DNA of 64,000 bases from Agrypnia vestita (GCA_016648135.1 JADDOH010023666.1:174698-238697), one strand, 5' to 3'; positions 36,390 through 47,431 are shown, numbered from the stretch's first letter. A program made the numbers and translations. The notes: a model not told the origin generated them from the sequence alone.

Positions 36390-39205
36390 ACGTATCAGGC
36401 TATCGAGTTTGTGAGAAAATGCTGCGGTGGATACAACCTTAGTATTCAAAATACAAAGTGTCTTCCTGTCTGTGAGAAACAATGCATCTCAGGGACTTGT
36501 GTAAGACCCAATTACTGCGCTTGCCTCGCTGGTTACACAAAGAACAGTACGAACGCTTTTCAGTGCGTACCGTTCTGCCCAAATACCTGCTCCAACGGTT
36601 ACTGCGCAGCTCCCAACCAGTGCGTCTGTAACGCAGGATATCAAAAGCAAGAAAGTCACGCGAATATATGCTTACCAATTTGTACCCAACCGTGCCTTAA
36701 TGGAGTTTGTTTAAAGCCAGATGAATGTACGTGCCTTGCCGGTTTCAGTATTGATCCTCTGAATAGGTTTTCGTGCAAGCCGCGATGTGACCTGGATTGC
36801 AAACATGGACAATGCATTTCCCCTAATCAGTGTGGCTGCGACGCCGGCTACGAGTTGAGCTCAAACAACACGACCGTTTGTCAACCCAAGTGCAACAAGC
36901 CGTGCGTAAATTCAATTTGCTCCAACCCTGATGTCTGTACCTGCCTCAGTGGCTACGTTCGTGATTTATTTGATTCTCACAGATGTAATCCTGTCTGTAG
37001 TCCGCCTTGTCGGAATGGAAACTGCGTCGCGCCAAACAAGTGCACTTGTTATAAGGGGTATGAAAAATCTGATTTGCAGAAACACGAGTGCACACCAGTT
37101 TGCACGAAAGCGTGCGTTAATGCAACATGTAGAGCGCCTAACCTTTGCAGCTGCAACCCAGGGTACGCGTCAGATGGCAGAGGCTCTTGCAAGCCAGTTT
37201 GTCCAACTGGCTGCAGAAATGGATTCTGCGTCGCTCCCGGTCGATGTTCGTGCAAGGAGGGCTTCATTTTGGATGAAACAAATAATACTGTTTGTGTACC
37301 TGACTGCAAGAATGGACATCCCAATACCCTCGACACTTGCGAATGTGACCCGTACTACGAATTTGAAACAAATTCTTGGAACGTTTGCAAGCCCATGTGC
37401 TCCAAACCTTGCGTCAATGGAGAGTGTATAGCGTCAGAAAAGTGCGAGTGTTCAGCGGGTTACGGACCAAATTCAACAGACAAATTTACGTGCGATCCAA
37501 TATGTTCTCGGTGTGTAAATGGTCATTGCAGCTCACCAGGGGTATGCACGTGCTTGGAGAACTATTTGCTAGATCCTTTCGATAATTCAACGTGTATTCC
37601 AAAGTGTGACTCTCCTTGCATTCACGGTTTCTGCTCTGCACCAAACGTGTGCACTTGTAATAAGGGATTTAAAGAATCTAATTTACGGAAACACGAGTGC
37701 ACACCAGTTTGCACGAAAGCGTGTGTTAACGCAACATGTACAGCGCCTGACGTTTGCAGCTGCGACCCAGGGTATGCGTCAGATGGCAGCGGCTCGTGCA
37801 AGCCAGTTTGTCCAATTGGCTGCAGAAATGGATTCTGCATCGCTCCCGGTCGATGCTCGTGCAAAGAAGGCTTCATTTCAGATGAAATGAATAAAAGTGT
37901 TTGCATACCCGACTGCAAGAACGGACATCCTAATACCCTCGACACTTGCGAATGCGACCCGTATTACGAATTCGAAACTAATTCTTGGAACGTTTGCAAG
38001 CCTATGTGTTCCAAAGCTTGCGTGAATGGAGAATGCATCGCGTCGGAAAAGTGCGAGTGTTCAGCGGGTTACGGACCAAATTCAACAGACAAATTTACGT
38101 GCGATCCAATATGTTCTCGGTGTGTAAACGGTCATTGCAGCTCACCAGGGATTTGCACGTGCTTGGATAATCATTTACCCGACCCGTTCGATAACTCAAC
38201 GTGTATTCCAAAGTGTGACCCTCCTTGCATTCACGGTTTTTGCTCCGCACCAAACGTGTGCACTTGTCACGAAGGGTATTCGCCTGTTAATGGATCAAAT
38301 AAGTGCCTCCCGAAGTGTTCCGGCCCGTGCACGAACGGTCAATGTACAGCCCCAGAAACGTGCACGTGCAAGGCAGGATACGTCCGCGATAAGTACGATA
38401 AGTACGTCTGTCGAGCGTTTTGCCCGAAAAACTGTACAAATGGCTATTGCTCGGCACCAGATAAGTGTTCGTGCTTTAAAGGATACAAATCGAGTTCTAG
38501 AGATAAGTACAACTGTGAACCAATTTGTGAAAATAAATGTGTCAATGCCAAATGCACAGCTCCAAATATTTGTGAATGTGTCGACGGCTACATACAAGAC
38601 CCGCAAAGTAACGTGTCCTGCATACCGCATTGTTCCAAGACGTGCATAAACGCCAAGTGCGTAGCTCCTGACACTTGCGCGTGTTTAAGTCGATACAAAA
38701 AAATTGATAACAGTAGCATTTGCGAACCCACCTGCAGCAAAAAGTGCCTGAATGGTATCTGCACAGATGTCGATAAGTGCTCTTGCTACAGAGGTTACGA
38801 ATCCGACGCGGTCGATCCGTTTACTTGTAATCCGGTTTGTTCCGTTTCGTGCGGAAATGGAACGTGCACCGGGCCGGAAGTTTGCACCTGTGATAGCGGA
38901 TATGCAACAACAGATCCGAAGAACCCCTGTACACCAAAATGCTCTGATTGTTCCAATGGGGTGTGCTTAGAACCGGACTTGTGTGTTTGTAATGAAGGTT
39001 ACGAGAGAAACGGTTCCAATTGCATTCCAGTGTGCAGCGATCCTTGCTACGAAGGAGCGTGTGTTGCACCAGAAACCTGTCAATGTGTCCAGGGAATTAT
39101 CAGTAATGGAACATGCGTTTGCGACGATGGATTTAGTGGGGATGGTTGCTCGGTTGCAGAAAAACCTCACATATCAGTGGTCAATGCCGGGATCCAATAT
39201 CTCAG
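36390..39205 (+). CDS. Nimrod/EGF-repeat exon of phagocytic-type receptor
   Basis: One 2816-bp exon encodes 938 codons of extracellular domain. It opens, in frame with the 34284 exon, with VRKCCGGYN, the CCxGY motif of Nimrod proteins. About 26 repeats of the form CxxxCxNGxCxxPxxCxCxxGY...CxPxC follow, each 31-35 residues. Two repeats (KNGHPNTLDTCECDPYY type) lack the first cysteines. Many N-glycosylation sites (NxS/T) are present. A block of six repeats is duplicated in tandem with a period of exactly 609 bp (203 residues), about 37056-37664 and 37665-38273. The acceptor is TTTTTTCAG|ACG and the donor CTCAG|GTAGAT (phase 2). Family knowledge: Nimrod C, Eater and Draper bind bacteria or dead cells on hemocytes. 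This job is inferred here from architecture. The frame has no internal stop. Confidence 0.9.
37056..38273 (+). repeat. Tandem 609-bp coding duplication (2 copies)
   Basis: Identical blocks recur exactly 609 bases apart: CACGAGTGCACACCAG at 37083 and 37692, AATACCCTCGACACTTGCG at 37323 and 37932, and CTCCTTGCATTCACGG at 37612 and 38221. Identity is very high by eye, with mostly scattered single-base changes. The unit is a whole number of codons and of repeats (six), so the frame and the disulphide pattern are kept. Confidence 0.9.
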
Positions 39206-39762
39206 GTAGATTTTTTGAAATTGTGCTCCTAAATAAGTACCTTGTTCACTTTGGCTTGGATCAGTAAGCTCCTTGTTAAATAAGGAATTTTAAAAATACC
39301 CAGATCAATCTTGTGCCATTTAATACCTTAAAAATATTTTAAAAGAATCTCGGAACATAGGAATTTATCGCACTTTTGAAATTTCTCTGAAATAATTTAA
39401 ATATCGCTTAAAATATATTTTTTATAGGTATATTGAGTTAAAACACTGCTTAGTTCCACTGTATTTTACTATATTAAACAAAAGTACGTTTTCGAGAACA
39501 TCTTACCTTTATCAATAATTAAAACTTATTTAATTATCAATAATAAATTCAGTTGAATTTTATTATTAACAGTGGGAAGATGTTTTTTTAGGCCCTTGTA
39601 GATATCTTTTACTGTCATTTGTAGTAAATTAATCTTCTTTCATTAAGGGCTTGTTGTTTGATGAGTAGTAAAAGCAAAAGGTAAGGAAAAAACATGTAAT
39701 AATTATATATATATATATAACACTTGTCTAAGATCACTTGTAAGTTTATGACTACACGACTA

Positions 39763-39791
39763 GTTTCGACAACTACAGTTGTTGTCATCAA
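39763..39791 (-). ncRNA. Hammerhead-like ribozyme motif, Penelope-type
   Basis: The minus strand reads TTGATGACAACAACTGTAGT and continues TGTCGAAACTAGTCGTG. ACAACT and AGTTGT pair perfectly around a GT loop, flanked by TGATGA and CGAAAC: the hammerhead core order (C/U)UGAUGA, stem II, GAAA. It is the best match of this kind in the window. It lies in the large intron of the receptor gene, in antisense orientation. Stems I and III were not resolved, so self-cleavage is not claimed. Confidence 0.45.
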
Positions 39792-40030
39792 CGGTGATTA
39801 AATAAACTAAAGCATAAAAGTAAAATTAATTATCTAAGGTACTGATAGAGGTGGGACGAGTTAGACAAGTTCTATGTTTATATATAATTAAAATATTTCA
39901 TTCCACAAAGTTAACGCCAATTCAATAAATAATATAAAAAACATGAATTTTTGGTTGAAAACGCAAAATGCTGTAATTTTTGTATTTTTTCATTATTACT
40001 ACTGATCCAATGTCATTTAATTATTTTTTA

Positions 40031-40066
40031 ATGTTGCTGCCGTTGCTTCTATACCCCACATATATA
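40031..40066 (-). repeat. MITE M2-type end
   Basis: The minus strand reads TGTGGGGTATAGAAGCAACG followed by GCAGCAACAT, matching the inverted ends of the element at 33133-33363. Its partner end was not found, so this is probably a truncated copy. It lies in the receptor-gene intron. Confidence 0.35.
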
Positions 40067-40424
40067 GAAATATTATAAATTATTCAAATCACTTATAATG
40101 TATATAATATTTCTGTACGTCAAATAATCAAGCTGGAATTCTTAATAAATAGATTCTTGAGTCTAAACAAAGTTGAAGAAGAAGAAGAAGAAAAATCTAA
40201 TCTGTGCATCTCGCCACTTCGCTATTTTTTATACTGGCCATTGCCAGCTGTCATCGCTCGCTACATGTCAAACTTTTTACCGGAAATGTTGACGTTTTCG
40301 CTTTACACCTTATTTTTTTATTGAAGCTGTTTTAATATTTTTATGAAAAAAATACTGTTCCTAAGTAAGTGAATGCAAATCAAAGACCTTAGGAAGAAAA
40401 ATCATATGCTTTTTCTTTAGCGAC

Positions 40425-40570
40425 CTCATGGGAATACCATGACCGCAGTCATAACAGAGCGTCGACCATCCCTTGATATCACTTTTGTGGTCTACTCTGC
40501 TGGGCACTTCATATTATCTGTCCATCTCTGTCTTGGTCTTCTTCTCAGTCTCGATTATGTGGCTGTAGCG
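40425..40570 (-). pseudogene. LINE ORF2 C-terminal fossil
   Basis: The minus strand reads RLRRRPRQRWTDNMK in one frame, followed after a stop by VISRDGRRS. This fits the RPR.RW.DN...A.DR.RW ending of insect LINE proteins. Only about 45 codons survive, in the receptor-gene intron. Confidence 0.5.
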
Positions 40571-41639
40571 TATTTTGGGACTCATCTATCCTTCATACAT
40601 CATACACGTATGCTACATCGCCAACTGTTAAAAAATATTATTCTACGTTGAGAAAAAAATATGACTGTTAAGTATTTAATTTTGTTTAGGTTTGTCAGCC
40701 TTTTTTTTCATATTTATTTATTTTTGATATATGTTATATACATACATATGCCAAACTGCACAGCAGTTTTACGGCATATGTAGCATACGTTTATAGAATA
40801 TTGTTTGACAAGTTATTTTTAAATATTTTTTTTAAGTAATATTTTTTTTTATTATAAAGATTATAGAGTAGGTCATTATAGTGTATTGCATGATCATACA
40901 AAACACGCTTTAAAAGCGTACCTTAATCTTTAAATAATTAAGTTTTTACTCTGTATTCAGGTCTGAGTAGGTATTGTTAAAAAATTATAGGTTTTTTAAT
41001 TAATTTGTTTGAAGATAGAAGAATGTGATATAAGAGTGTAAACAAATAGTATCAAATATTTTAACTTAGCGTATTTTACATAGAAAATAATTTTGAAATA
41101 TATTTGATAATATTAAAGGTAGGGGACAATATTAAATTAAAACGTATTAAATGACAATTCATTTACATCTATATATTGATGACTGTGAACAAGTTGTTGT
41201 AAGCTCGGCACATTTTCATTATGGGTGATCGCAATCCAGAGTTGGTGCGAATTATAGGAATATTATAGAGGCAGCCGGGAAGTGTATATTTATAGGGGAT
41301 AATAGTTACTTACAGGGGATAATAGATAATAATTATAGGGGCAGTTCAATTGATTTCGATAGATTTTATATACCTGAAAAGTGCTGCCAGGGATTTAAGG
41401 AACTTAAAATTTTGTTTCAATAAAAAAGATCATGGCCGTATGAGACAAATCAAACACTTGAAATTAATTATAGTTTTTATTTATTACCAAAATCACAACA
41501 CACAAATTTAATTGGAGCAGTATTCTTTAAATCACAATACATATTGATATTACAAACGTTTTTTTTATTGATTTATTTGATGTTTATTGCTATTGCTCTT
41601 GCTTTTATACTGTTTATAGTATTTTACCTTAAAACACTT

Positions 41640-41755
41640 AAATAATATTAAAATGTGAGGCGGTTTCTCTAGAACAGGCCTAGCCTAAGTGAGAAATTGT
41701 CAGGATTCCTGTAAATATTTTTTGTGAACAATAAAATAAAATAAATATTTCACAT
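41640..41755 (+). repeat. Dispersed repeat R-B, copy 1
   Basis: TTAAAATGTGAGGCGGTTTC, GAACAGGCCTAGCCTAA, TTCCTGTAAATA and TGTGAACAATAAA recur in the same order at 50945-51065. The AATAAA near the end suggests the 3' end of a retroposed element. It is non-coding. Confidence 0.5.
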
Positions 41756-42039
41756 TAATCACTCGTCTTTTTAGAGTTTTTGCAGTCTGTGGTAGAACCT
41801 ATTCATATTTAAACGATAGGTACTCTCTTAATTTATTGCCACTGATTATACTGAATCGGCGCATCGTTTTGTCTGTGGTTTCACCAAAATGTCATAACAA
41901 GAACTGTTGATCTCGATGGCGTCGTTCTTCTTATGAACATTTTCGGGTTTCCAGACGTTTCGCGAATCTAGTAGTTTATTCCAGATGTATTGGGGATTCC
42001 AAATGCTGATTATATTATTAAGTATTTAATTTCTTTTAG

Positions 42040-42170
42040 GTTTGGCGACAATCCCTGGGATCTAGTGACGGTGGTGGCTGCGGTTCTGGGGGCTGGTATG
42101 ATCTTGATGGGTATCGACAAGTTTATTCGGGGCAGGAATCGATTTCGAGATTCAGATTCTGATTGTAACA
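42040..42170 (+). CDS. Transmembrane exon of Nimrod-type receptor
   Basis: The acceptor is AATTTCTTTTAG and the donor AACA|GTAAGT. With the AG carried from the EGF exon the frame reads RFGDNPWD, then the hydrophobic LVTVVAAVLGAGMILMGI (one membrane span), then basic KFIRGRNRFR and acidic DSDSDCN. The positive residues just after the span fit the cytoplasmic side, giving a type I membrane protein. It ends in phase 1. Both splice phases agree with the neighbouring exons, which is strong support for this short exon. Confidence 0.85.
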
Positions 42171-42570
42171 GTAAGTAATTCATTGTTTCGGTGACCGTGA
42201 GGATACTTAAGTAGTGGTGGTGTAGTGCATACCATGAATAAAGAGGTCATGCACACACTCGAACAACCGATAAAATGTAGATTGAAACGAAGGTATATAC
42301 AAGACGTTGTTTGAGGGCGACCACAATTCTGCTACGACTGATAAAATCGCGGAACAATGAGTTATTGTAGCTTAAATTATGTGATTTTATTGCAGTCATC
42401 TAATATTTATGCACATCTGAGCAAGTTTTTATGATATTTCGCAGATCATAGTTGTGTTAAATGTATAGCGTTGTAAGTTTAATTTCCGTAAAGTGCAAGT
42501 TTAATACTTTTTTATTGAATTATTTGTTTGCATCTCGGTTGAAACTGGTGTTGCCACTGTTGATTGTAAT

Positions 42571-42938
42571 GACAATGATGATGACGATGACGAAGATGAG
42601 GAGGACGATAAAGACGACGACAACGGCGGTGATGATTGTGATAAGGAAGATAATGACAACGACGATGGCTGCTATGATGATGATGAAGATGATAACGATG
42701 ATGGTGATGATGATGAAAGCGACAATGATTCTGATGATGAGGACAATAAAGGCGACGATAATGGCGGCTATGATTATGACGACAATGATAACGACGATGA
42801 TGATGATGATGATTAGGACGTTGACAATGATTATGATGGAGATGACGACGACGATGATGATGATGCTGATAATAATGACATTGATAAAGATACAGATGAT
42901 AATGATAAAGACATTAACAATGACGATAATTATGATTA
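42571..42938 (+). repeat. Intronic GAY trinucleotide repeat
   Basis: About 370 bases are almost wholly GAT, GAC, AAT and GAA triplets, reading as poly-acid on the plus strand. Stops flank it upstream, and an in-frame TAG occurs at about 42814. The neighbouring exons join in frame without it, so I treat it as an imperfect microsatellite in the last intron and not as an exon. The 160-residue Met/Thr-rich frame across it is an artefact of the repeat. Confidence 0.75.
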
Positions 42939-43033
42939 CATAATTTATGACACCTATGTTTTACCTTCATTCCTTAACTCCTTTTTGTACTTTTACCTAT
43001 CGTTATTTTTTATATAAATCAATGATTTTCCAG

Positions 43034-43236
43034 GTGATTGGAAGTTCAACAACACTGTGTACGTGGCGGGGCACTCGTCCCTGGAGAAACCCTTGAACAT
43101 AACCAACAACCCCATGTACTCCGCCACCCACGCCAGTGTAAGGAGCAACCTGAGCGACGACGACTATGAAGATGACTACACAGACGCGAAGGAGAGTCCC
43201 AACCACAACTCTTCCACTGAAACGGCGATATGCTGA
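43034..43236 (+). CDS. Cytoplasmic tail and last exon of Nimrod-type receptor
   Basis: The acceptor is GATTTTCCAG. The A carried from the previous exon completes AGT, and the frame then reads 66 further codons to the TGA at 43234-43236. The tail holds NNPMYS, an NPxY motif of the kind bound by PTB-domain adaptors in CED-1/Draper-type engulfment receptors. It also has an acidic cluster with two tyrosines (DDDYEDDYTD). Codon use is GC-rich compared with the introns, as expected of coding sequence. With the other exons the visible protein is about 1090 residues, lacking only the signal-peptide exon. The engulfment role is inferred. Confidence 0.87.
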
Positions 43237-44600
43237 CATGTTTTAATCAGAATAATATTGAGACAATTTGTACAATTGTTTTTATAACAATGTTTTAAGG
43301 TGTCGCTTGAGTTGGCCGTGACAATTTTATGATGTTTTGCCTGCATGAGAACCTTTTACATGCCATTGGCCCTCGACATAAAAAGCAATGGCGTAACTAC
43401 TTCAAGGGCCTAAAAGGTCTCCGCTCTGCGGTACATTTTGAGTGGATGTATTTGCGAAGATCGATTACTTTCTCAGTTCTCATAATGACAAATATTTTTT
43501 AAATCCGCCGCCTTGAAAATTTATTATTTAATTATTCTTTAATGACAATATTTTCGGAAAACGTTCACGAAAAATTAACTGCGATACAGAGTATTATTGT
43601 ATAGATAACTATTTTTCGGCCGCGAATTAGGACTGTGAGTAGTAGAACAGCGCCATTAGCGTAGCGTAGCCTTTTGGTGGCGTTAGTAACGGACATTTTA
43701 ACATAGAGAATATGTATTCTGATTGACGATGATGATGATGATTTAATGGATAGAATTTCTTTATATTATTTTATATTTTATATGCAGTAGGAGGCTCTTA
43801 AATTTAGCATTGCAGCCCAATTTTTTTAGTTAGACTGCCACTGATAAGTCATATCGACGTTTACGATGAGATGTAGTTGTATGTTCCTCGAGAATATTTT
43901 GTAATTTGTTGTATCTCGATATAAACCTTGGTCCATTCACAGATCTTAAATATGCAATATATTAAAGAAATGATGGTGAACTCTCATCCAAATTAATTTC
44001 TATTGGAGTACTAATTAATCTAGATGAGAGACTTGGGAAACATTGATAAACAACTTTGCAGCTTCTGTAGGCATTTTATAAAAGTCTTTATTTCTCTCAG
44101 ATTAAAAAAAAACTGAGAAATAAGGGATAGTTGATTCTTAATATAATAAAAACTCAACATTTTTAATATCCTTGCACGTGGCAACAATATCATGCTTTGC
44201 TTGTGTGGTGGTCGCTGAAACCGCAATTTTTTCTCACATAGAAGTCTTTTACTTGGAATAAACTCATAACAACCATGACACATTCTGTAAACATATTTTT
44301 ACTACGCTTATCGGCGTATACTTCACTTATAATCTATTTTAACACCTATTACACCTAAATATGTTTAAAAAATATTTTCCATAAATGACGAATTGAAGGC
44401 AGTCAAAAAACAAAGTTCAAACAGGCTTCGTTATCAAAAACTTTTGAAAATTTTATTTTACCTTTGTAATTCTACATAGGTACGAGTATGTATCGCATAT
44501 GTATGTACATATTTTTAAGTATATAATAATTGATATCAAATGAAAATTTTGTTCTGAGGGTACATGTTCAAGAAGGCATTTTGGCTTGAGATTATTGAAA
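43237..44600 (+). other. Probable 3' UTR and downstream sequence
   Basis: This follows the receptor stop. The first several hundred bases are less AT-rich than the surroundings, which suits a 3' UTR. The first clear AATAAA that I see is near 44256, but the cleavage site is not determined. A short GAT run lies at 43729-43741. The 44020-44283 minus-strand ORF has no domain. Confidence 0.35.
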
Positions 44601-44679
44601 AAATTTAACTTACTTATTGCAAAAACAATATGGTTGGGTATTTTTTTAAATATATAGAATAACCTTTGTAATTAGTGAT

Positions 44680-44880
44680 CAAACATATCTATAAATGTTC
44701 CCGATAATTTCGGATCACTTAGGAAATTTTCCAATTTATTTAATAATTATAAGAAAGAACAAATTGATGTTATGATTAAATATTAATAGCTTGATGAAGG
44801 AGAATATTTTTTCTGTAACCATTTCCTTAAAATAAACTTGTATTTTAACTACTAAGTTAATTCTATAACTTTATTTAAAA
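44680..44880 (+). repeat. Penelope-type tail, decayed copy
   Basis: AAATGTTCCCGATAATTTCG and then GATGAAGGAGAATATTTTTT match 8505-8530 and 8619-8637 in order and spacing, so this is a second copy of the element whose tail is at 8616. The hammerhead-like core is damaged here (TTGATGA, then CTGTAAC instead of GAAAC). Confidence 0.45.
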
Positions 44881-45369
44881 ATTAAATATTTGTAAATAAC
44901 AACTTCTTTTCTCGTGTAATAAAATATCACAGTAATTGAAGTACTGTGACATTTTAACCTACTCATTTAAAAACTATAAAATAAAAATATACATATCTAT
45001 TCTTATAAGTAAAAACTATATTTTGTGATATTTGTCAGTTTAAGATAATTTTTATTATATATAAATAAAACATTATTTTTTAAAAAATCTGCAAAAAGGC
45101 TGTATTATAGTAATAAATAATAAATTAAACAAAAATGATTATATAACAGACACGAGATTTTTTATTATTCCGAAAGAAACAAAATAATGCTGTTGTAGAT
45201 GTAGTAACATCATCTAATTACAACTTTATTTAACGTACAGACTGATATTAAAGAATCATTAGTGAATAAAATAAATTATATACCTTTTTTTAAGTAAAAA
45301 ATAATAAAGTAATCATTTTTAACCTCTTTAATTTTATGAAATCACTTTGTGGTAGCATTTTTATACATA

Positions 45370-45480
45370 AATAAAAACTTAAACACTTTGTTTATACCAC
45401 GGTTAATTTTATTATATCAACATGTTTCCAACATGTTTCAGGAGCTAAGCTCCCTTCTTCACGACAAGTAATGTACTAAA
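45370..45480 (-). repeat. Penelope-type tail, minus copy
   Basis: The minus strand reads CGTGAAGAAGGGAGCTTAGC, then TCCTGAAACATGTTGG, with GGAGC and GCTCC able to pair, then GTGGTATAAACAAAGTG. It matches the 16838-16946 copy. It may be the facing partner of the plus-strand tail at 44680-44880. Confidence 0.45.
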
Positions 45481-45919
45481 ACTAATAGTATAGAACAATT
45501 AACATTGTTTTGTAACTCGTTCCACTTCAAAATACAATCTGTTAAATTCTGCAAATAATTTAGACATTTTTTGAAATTTACTTTAATTTAAAATGAAACT
45601 CCGTAATCTCATTTATGATTATTGAAATAAATTTAATACTTCTTTAATTGAATCCCATTTCCTTCCACTTCCCACCCTTCCCATTTTATGCATTATCATA
45701 ATTTAAGGCCCAAGACCACTGTGCGCGCGCGGTGTGAGGGTGTATTTTCGTTATTATTTTCAAGCAAACGATACAAGCAACGATTTCAAGCAAACGATTT
45801 AATTTTTTTTATTTATTACTCATAGTATGTATACATATTGAAGACTGCACACATTTTTTTTCCTCAAATCTAAAGTATAGTTTTCGGTGTACGTTGCTTC
45901 CAAGAGGAGTTATATATTA

Positions 45920-46062
45920 CGAAATAGTGTAATTTAAAAAATAGCGTTAGGTTTATTTCGTGTTAAGTGACTTTATCCATTTAATAATTAATTAATCACT
46001 GATCATTTGGCTAACTAATTTTCAGTGTTTTCATTTGTCTCCCAAAGTCCCGACCCGTGACA
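45920..46062 (+). mobile_element. LTR 3' fragment, same family as 23228-23805
   Basis: AAAAAATAGCGTTAGGTTTA, GTTAAGTGACTTT and TAATTAATTAATCA match the last part of the solo LTR at 23228-23805. It also ends at ..CGTGACA. The U3 part is absent, so this is a truncated copy. Confidence 0.5.
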
Positions 46063-46067
46063 TTATT

Positions 46068-46190
46068 TTCAAAATAAACTTAATGTTTGTGCTATGAAAA
46101 TAGGACTAAGTTGCGGGTGTTCCAGAATGTGGCTCGAAAAACCGACCACCAGATCACTAGGCGAGCGTCACGACCACTGCACCAACAAGA
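46068..46190 (-). repeat. SINE family S1, diverged copy
   Basis: The minus strand reads TTGGTGCAGTGGTCGTGACG at the head, with a damaged B box (GGTTTTTCGAGCCAC), then AGTCCTATTTTCATAGCAC. It abuts the LTR fragment. Confidence 0.55.
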
Positions 46191-46429
46191 TATTCCCTGC
46201 TCCCTGTACTCTTGTACTAGAAGGGATATTCGAGGACTAGAGATATTCGGGATATCGAAGGTCTAGAATTATAGCCTGTTCGCACCAAATAATTATTTTC
46301 ATAAACGCATTACTCCACGTCCCGAAATGCGGAACGGATATAATGAACAGGGAACAGGCACAACATAATGACGGACAAAGTAATTGACTCTATGACTAAA
46401 CTGACTAGCCTTTTCCACAAATTACACAA

Positions 46430-46865
46430 ATCACACCGAAGACGAGAAAAATTCTGATGTACAAGGCATATGTTAAAAGTAGAATAGGATATATAATAAA
46501 TACCCTTCGGGGGAATCGGAAACAAGACGAACCTAAACAGACTCCAATGACAACAAAATAAAATACTGAAAATGGTCTATAATTTGAAATGCCTGATATC
46601 CACTGAAACGGTTTTCCGAATAACACAACAATTAAACGTTGATAATATTACAAAAATCAAAACTCATTCACAAGCTAGCAAATGGCGAAATACAAGGCAA
46701 AGACATTAAATTACACAAAATGCACGAGAATCATCAACACTACACTAGAACGGCTCAAAACTACCACATAATTCAAGCCAAAACAAAAATTGGACAGTCA
46801 CGACTAATTTGTAACGGATTAAAATTATACAACGACCTACCACAACCTTGACCGACCGAACAACC
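46430..46865 (+). pseudogene. LINE ORF2 C-terminal fossil, frameshifted
   Basis: One frame reads LMYKAYVKSRIGYIINTLRG (compare LYKA.I.S.L.YGI..WG in CR1/Jockey-group LINEs). A later frame gives KLIHKLANGEI, then YTRTAQNYHIIQAKTKIGQ, then LICNGLKLYNDLP, the usual end of such proteins. Stops and frame changes show decay. Confidence 0.65.
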
Positions 46866-47381
46866 GAAAACAGACCAAACAATTGACTACTAAAAATTTC
46901 AAAATGGAAGTGACAAAAATGTGAAAATAATATAAAAAATTACATTCTTATATTATATTATTATATCGAACTATTATGTAAAATTTAATCCATAGACCTT
47001 TCAGGTATCTATAATATTTTAAATAAAAAAAAACATAAAAAAACAAGTATCTATAATATTTGAATTAAAAAAAACGAGTAATGTGCAACTTTTAAATGAT
47101 CTGAGTGATCATGTGTGTCGTAAGACAATCAAATGCAAGAACCTTTAATGCAATTACCAAAAAAATAATAGTGGATACCCACTGAAACATTACTTAAGCG
47201 ACCCATTATAAATTTTATCCCAAGCTTTGAGTTTAATCAGTATGTGTGTATTAAAAATATTTTTCCCAACTTTATTTTCACTACTGGCAATAAAGTCTCA
47301 AGTATCAAATATAAAATGTCAGTCGTGAATTTCAAAATTTTATTTTTTCGAGTTTCGTAAATATAGTGTAGATACTATTGA

Positions 47382-47431
47382 ATTTGAATCGCTTCTAGAC
47401 CAACCTGCTTTGGTCTAGAAGCGATTCAAAT
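47382..47431. repeat. Perfect 22-bp inverted repeat, 6-base loop
   Basis: The left arm ATTTGAATCGCTTCTAGACC (plus AA) and the right arm are exact reverse complements separated by CCTGCT. A 22-bp perfect stem with a tiny loop is rare by chance. No terminator meaning applies in a eukaryote. It could be the tip of a foldback element or a small structured RNA. Confidence 0.7.

Noticed and set aside
36931..39267. Long ORFs in other frames and on the minus strand of the EGF exon
   Set aside because: These are shadows of the Nimrod-repeat frame. They repeat with the same 609-bp period and lack a domain of their own.
42461..42943. 160-residue Met/Thr-rich ORF
   Set aside because: It is a frame across an intronic GAY trinucleotide repeat. 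The flanking exons splice in frame without it.
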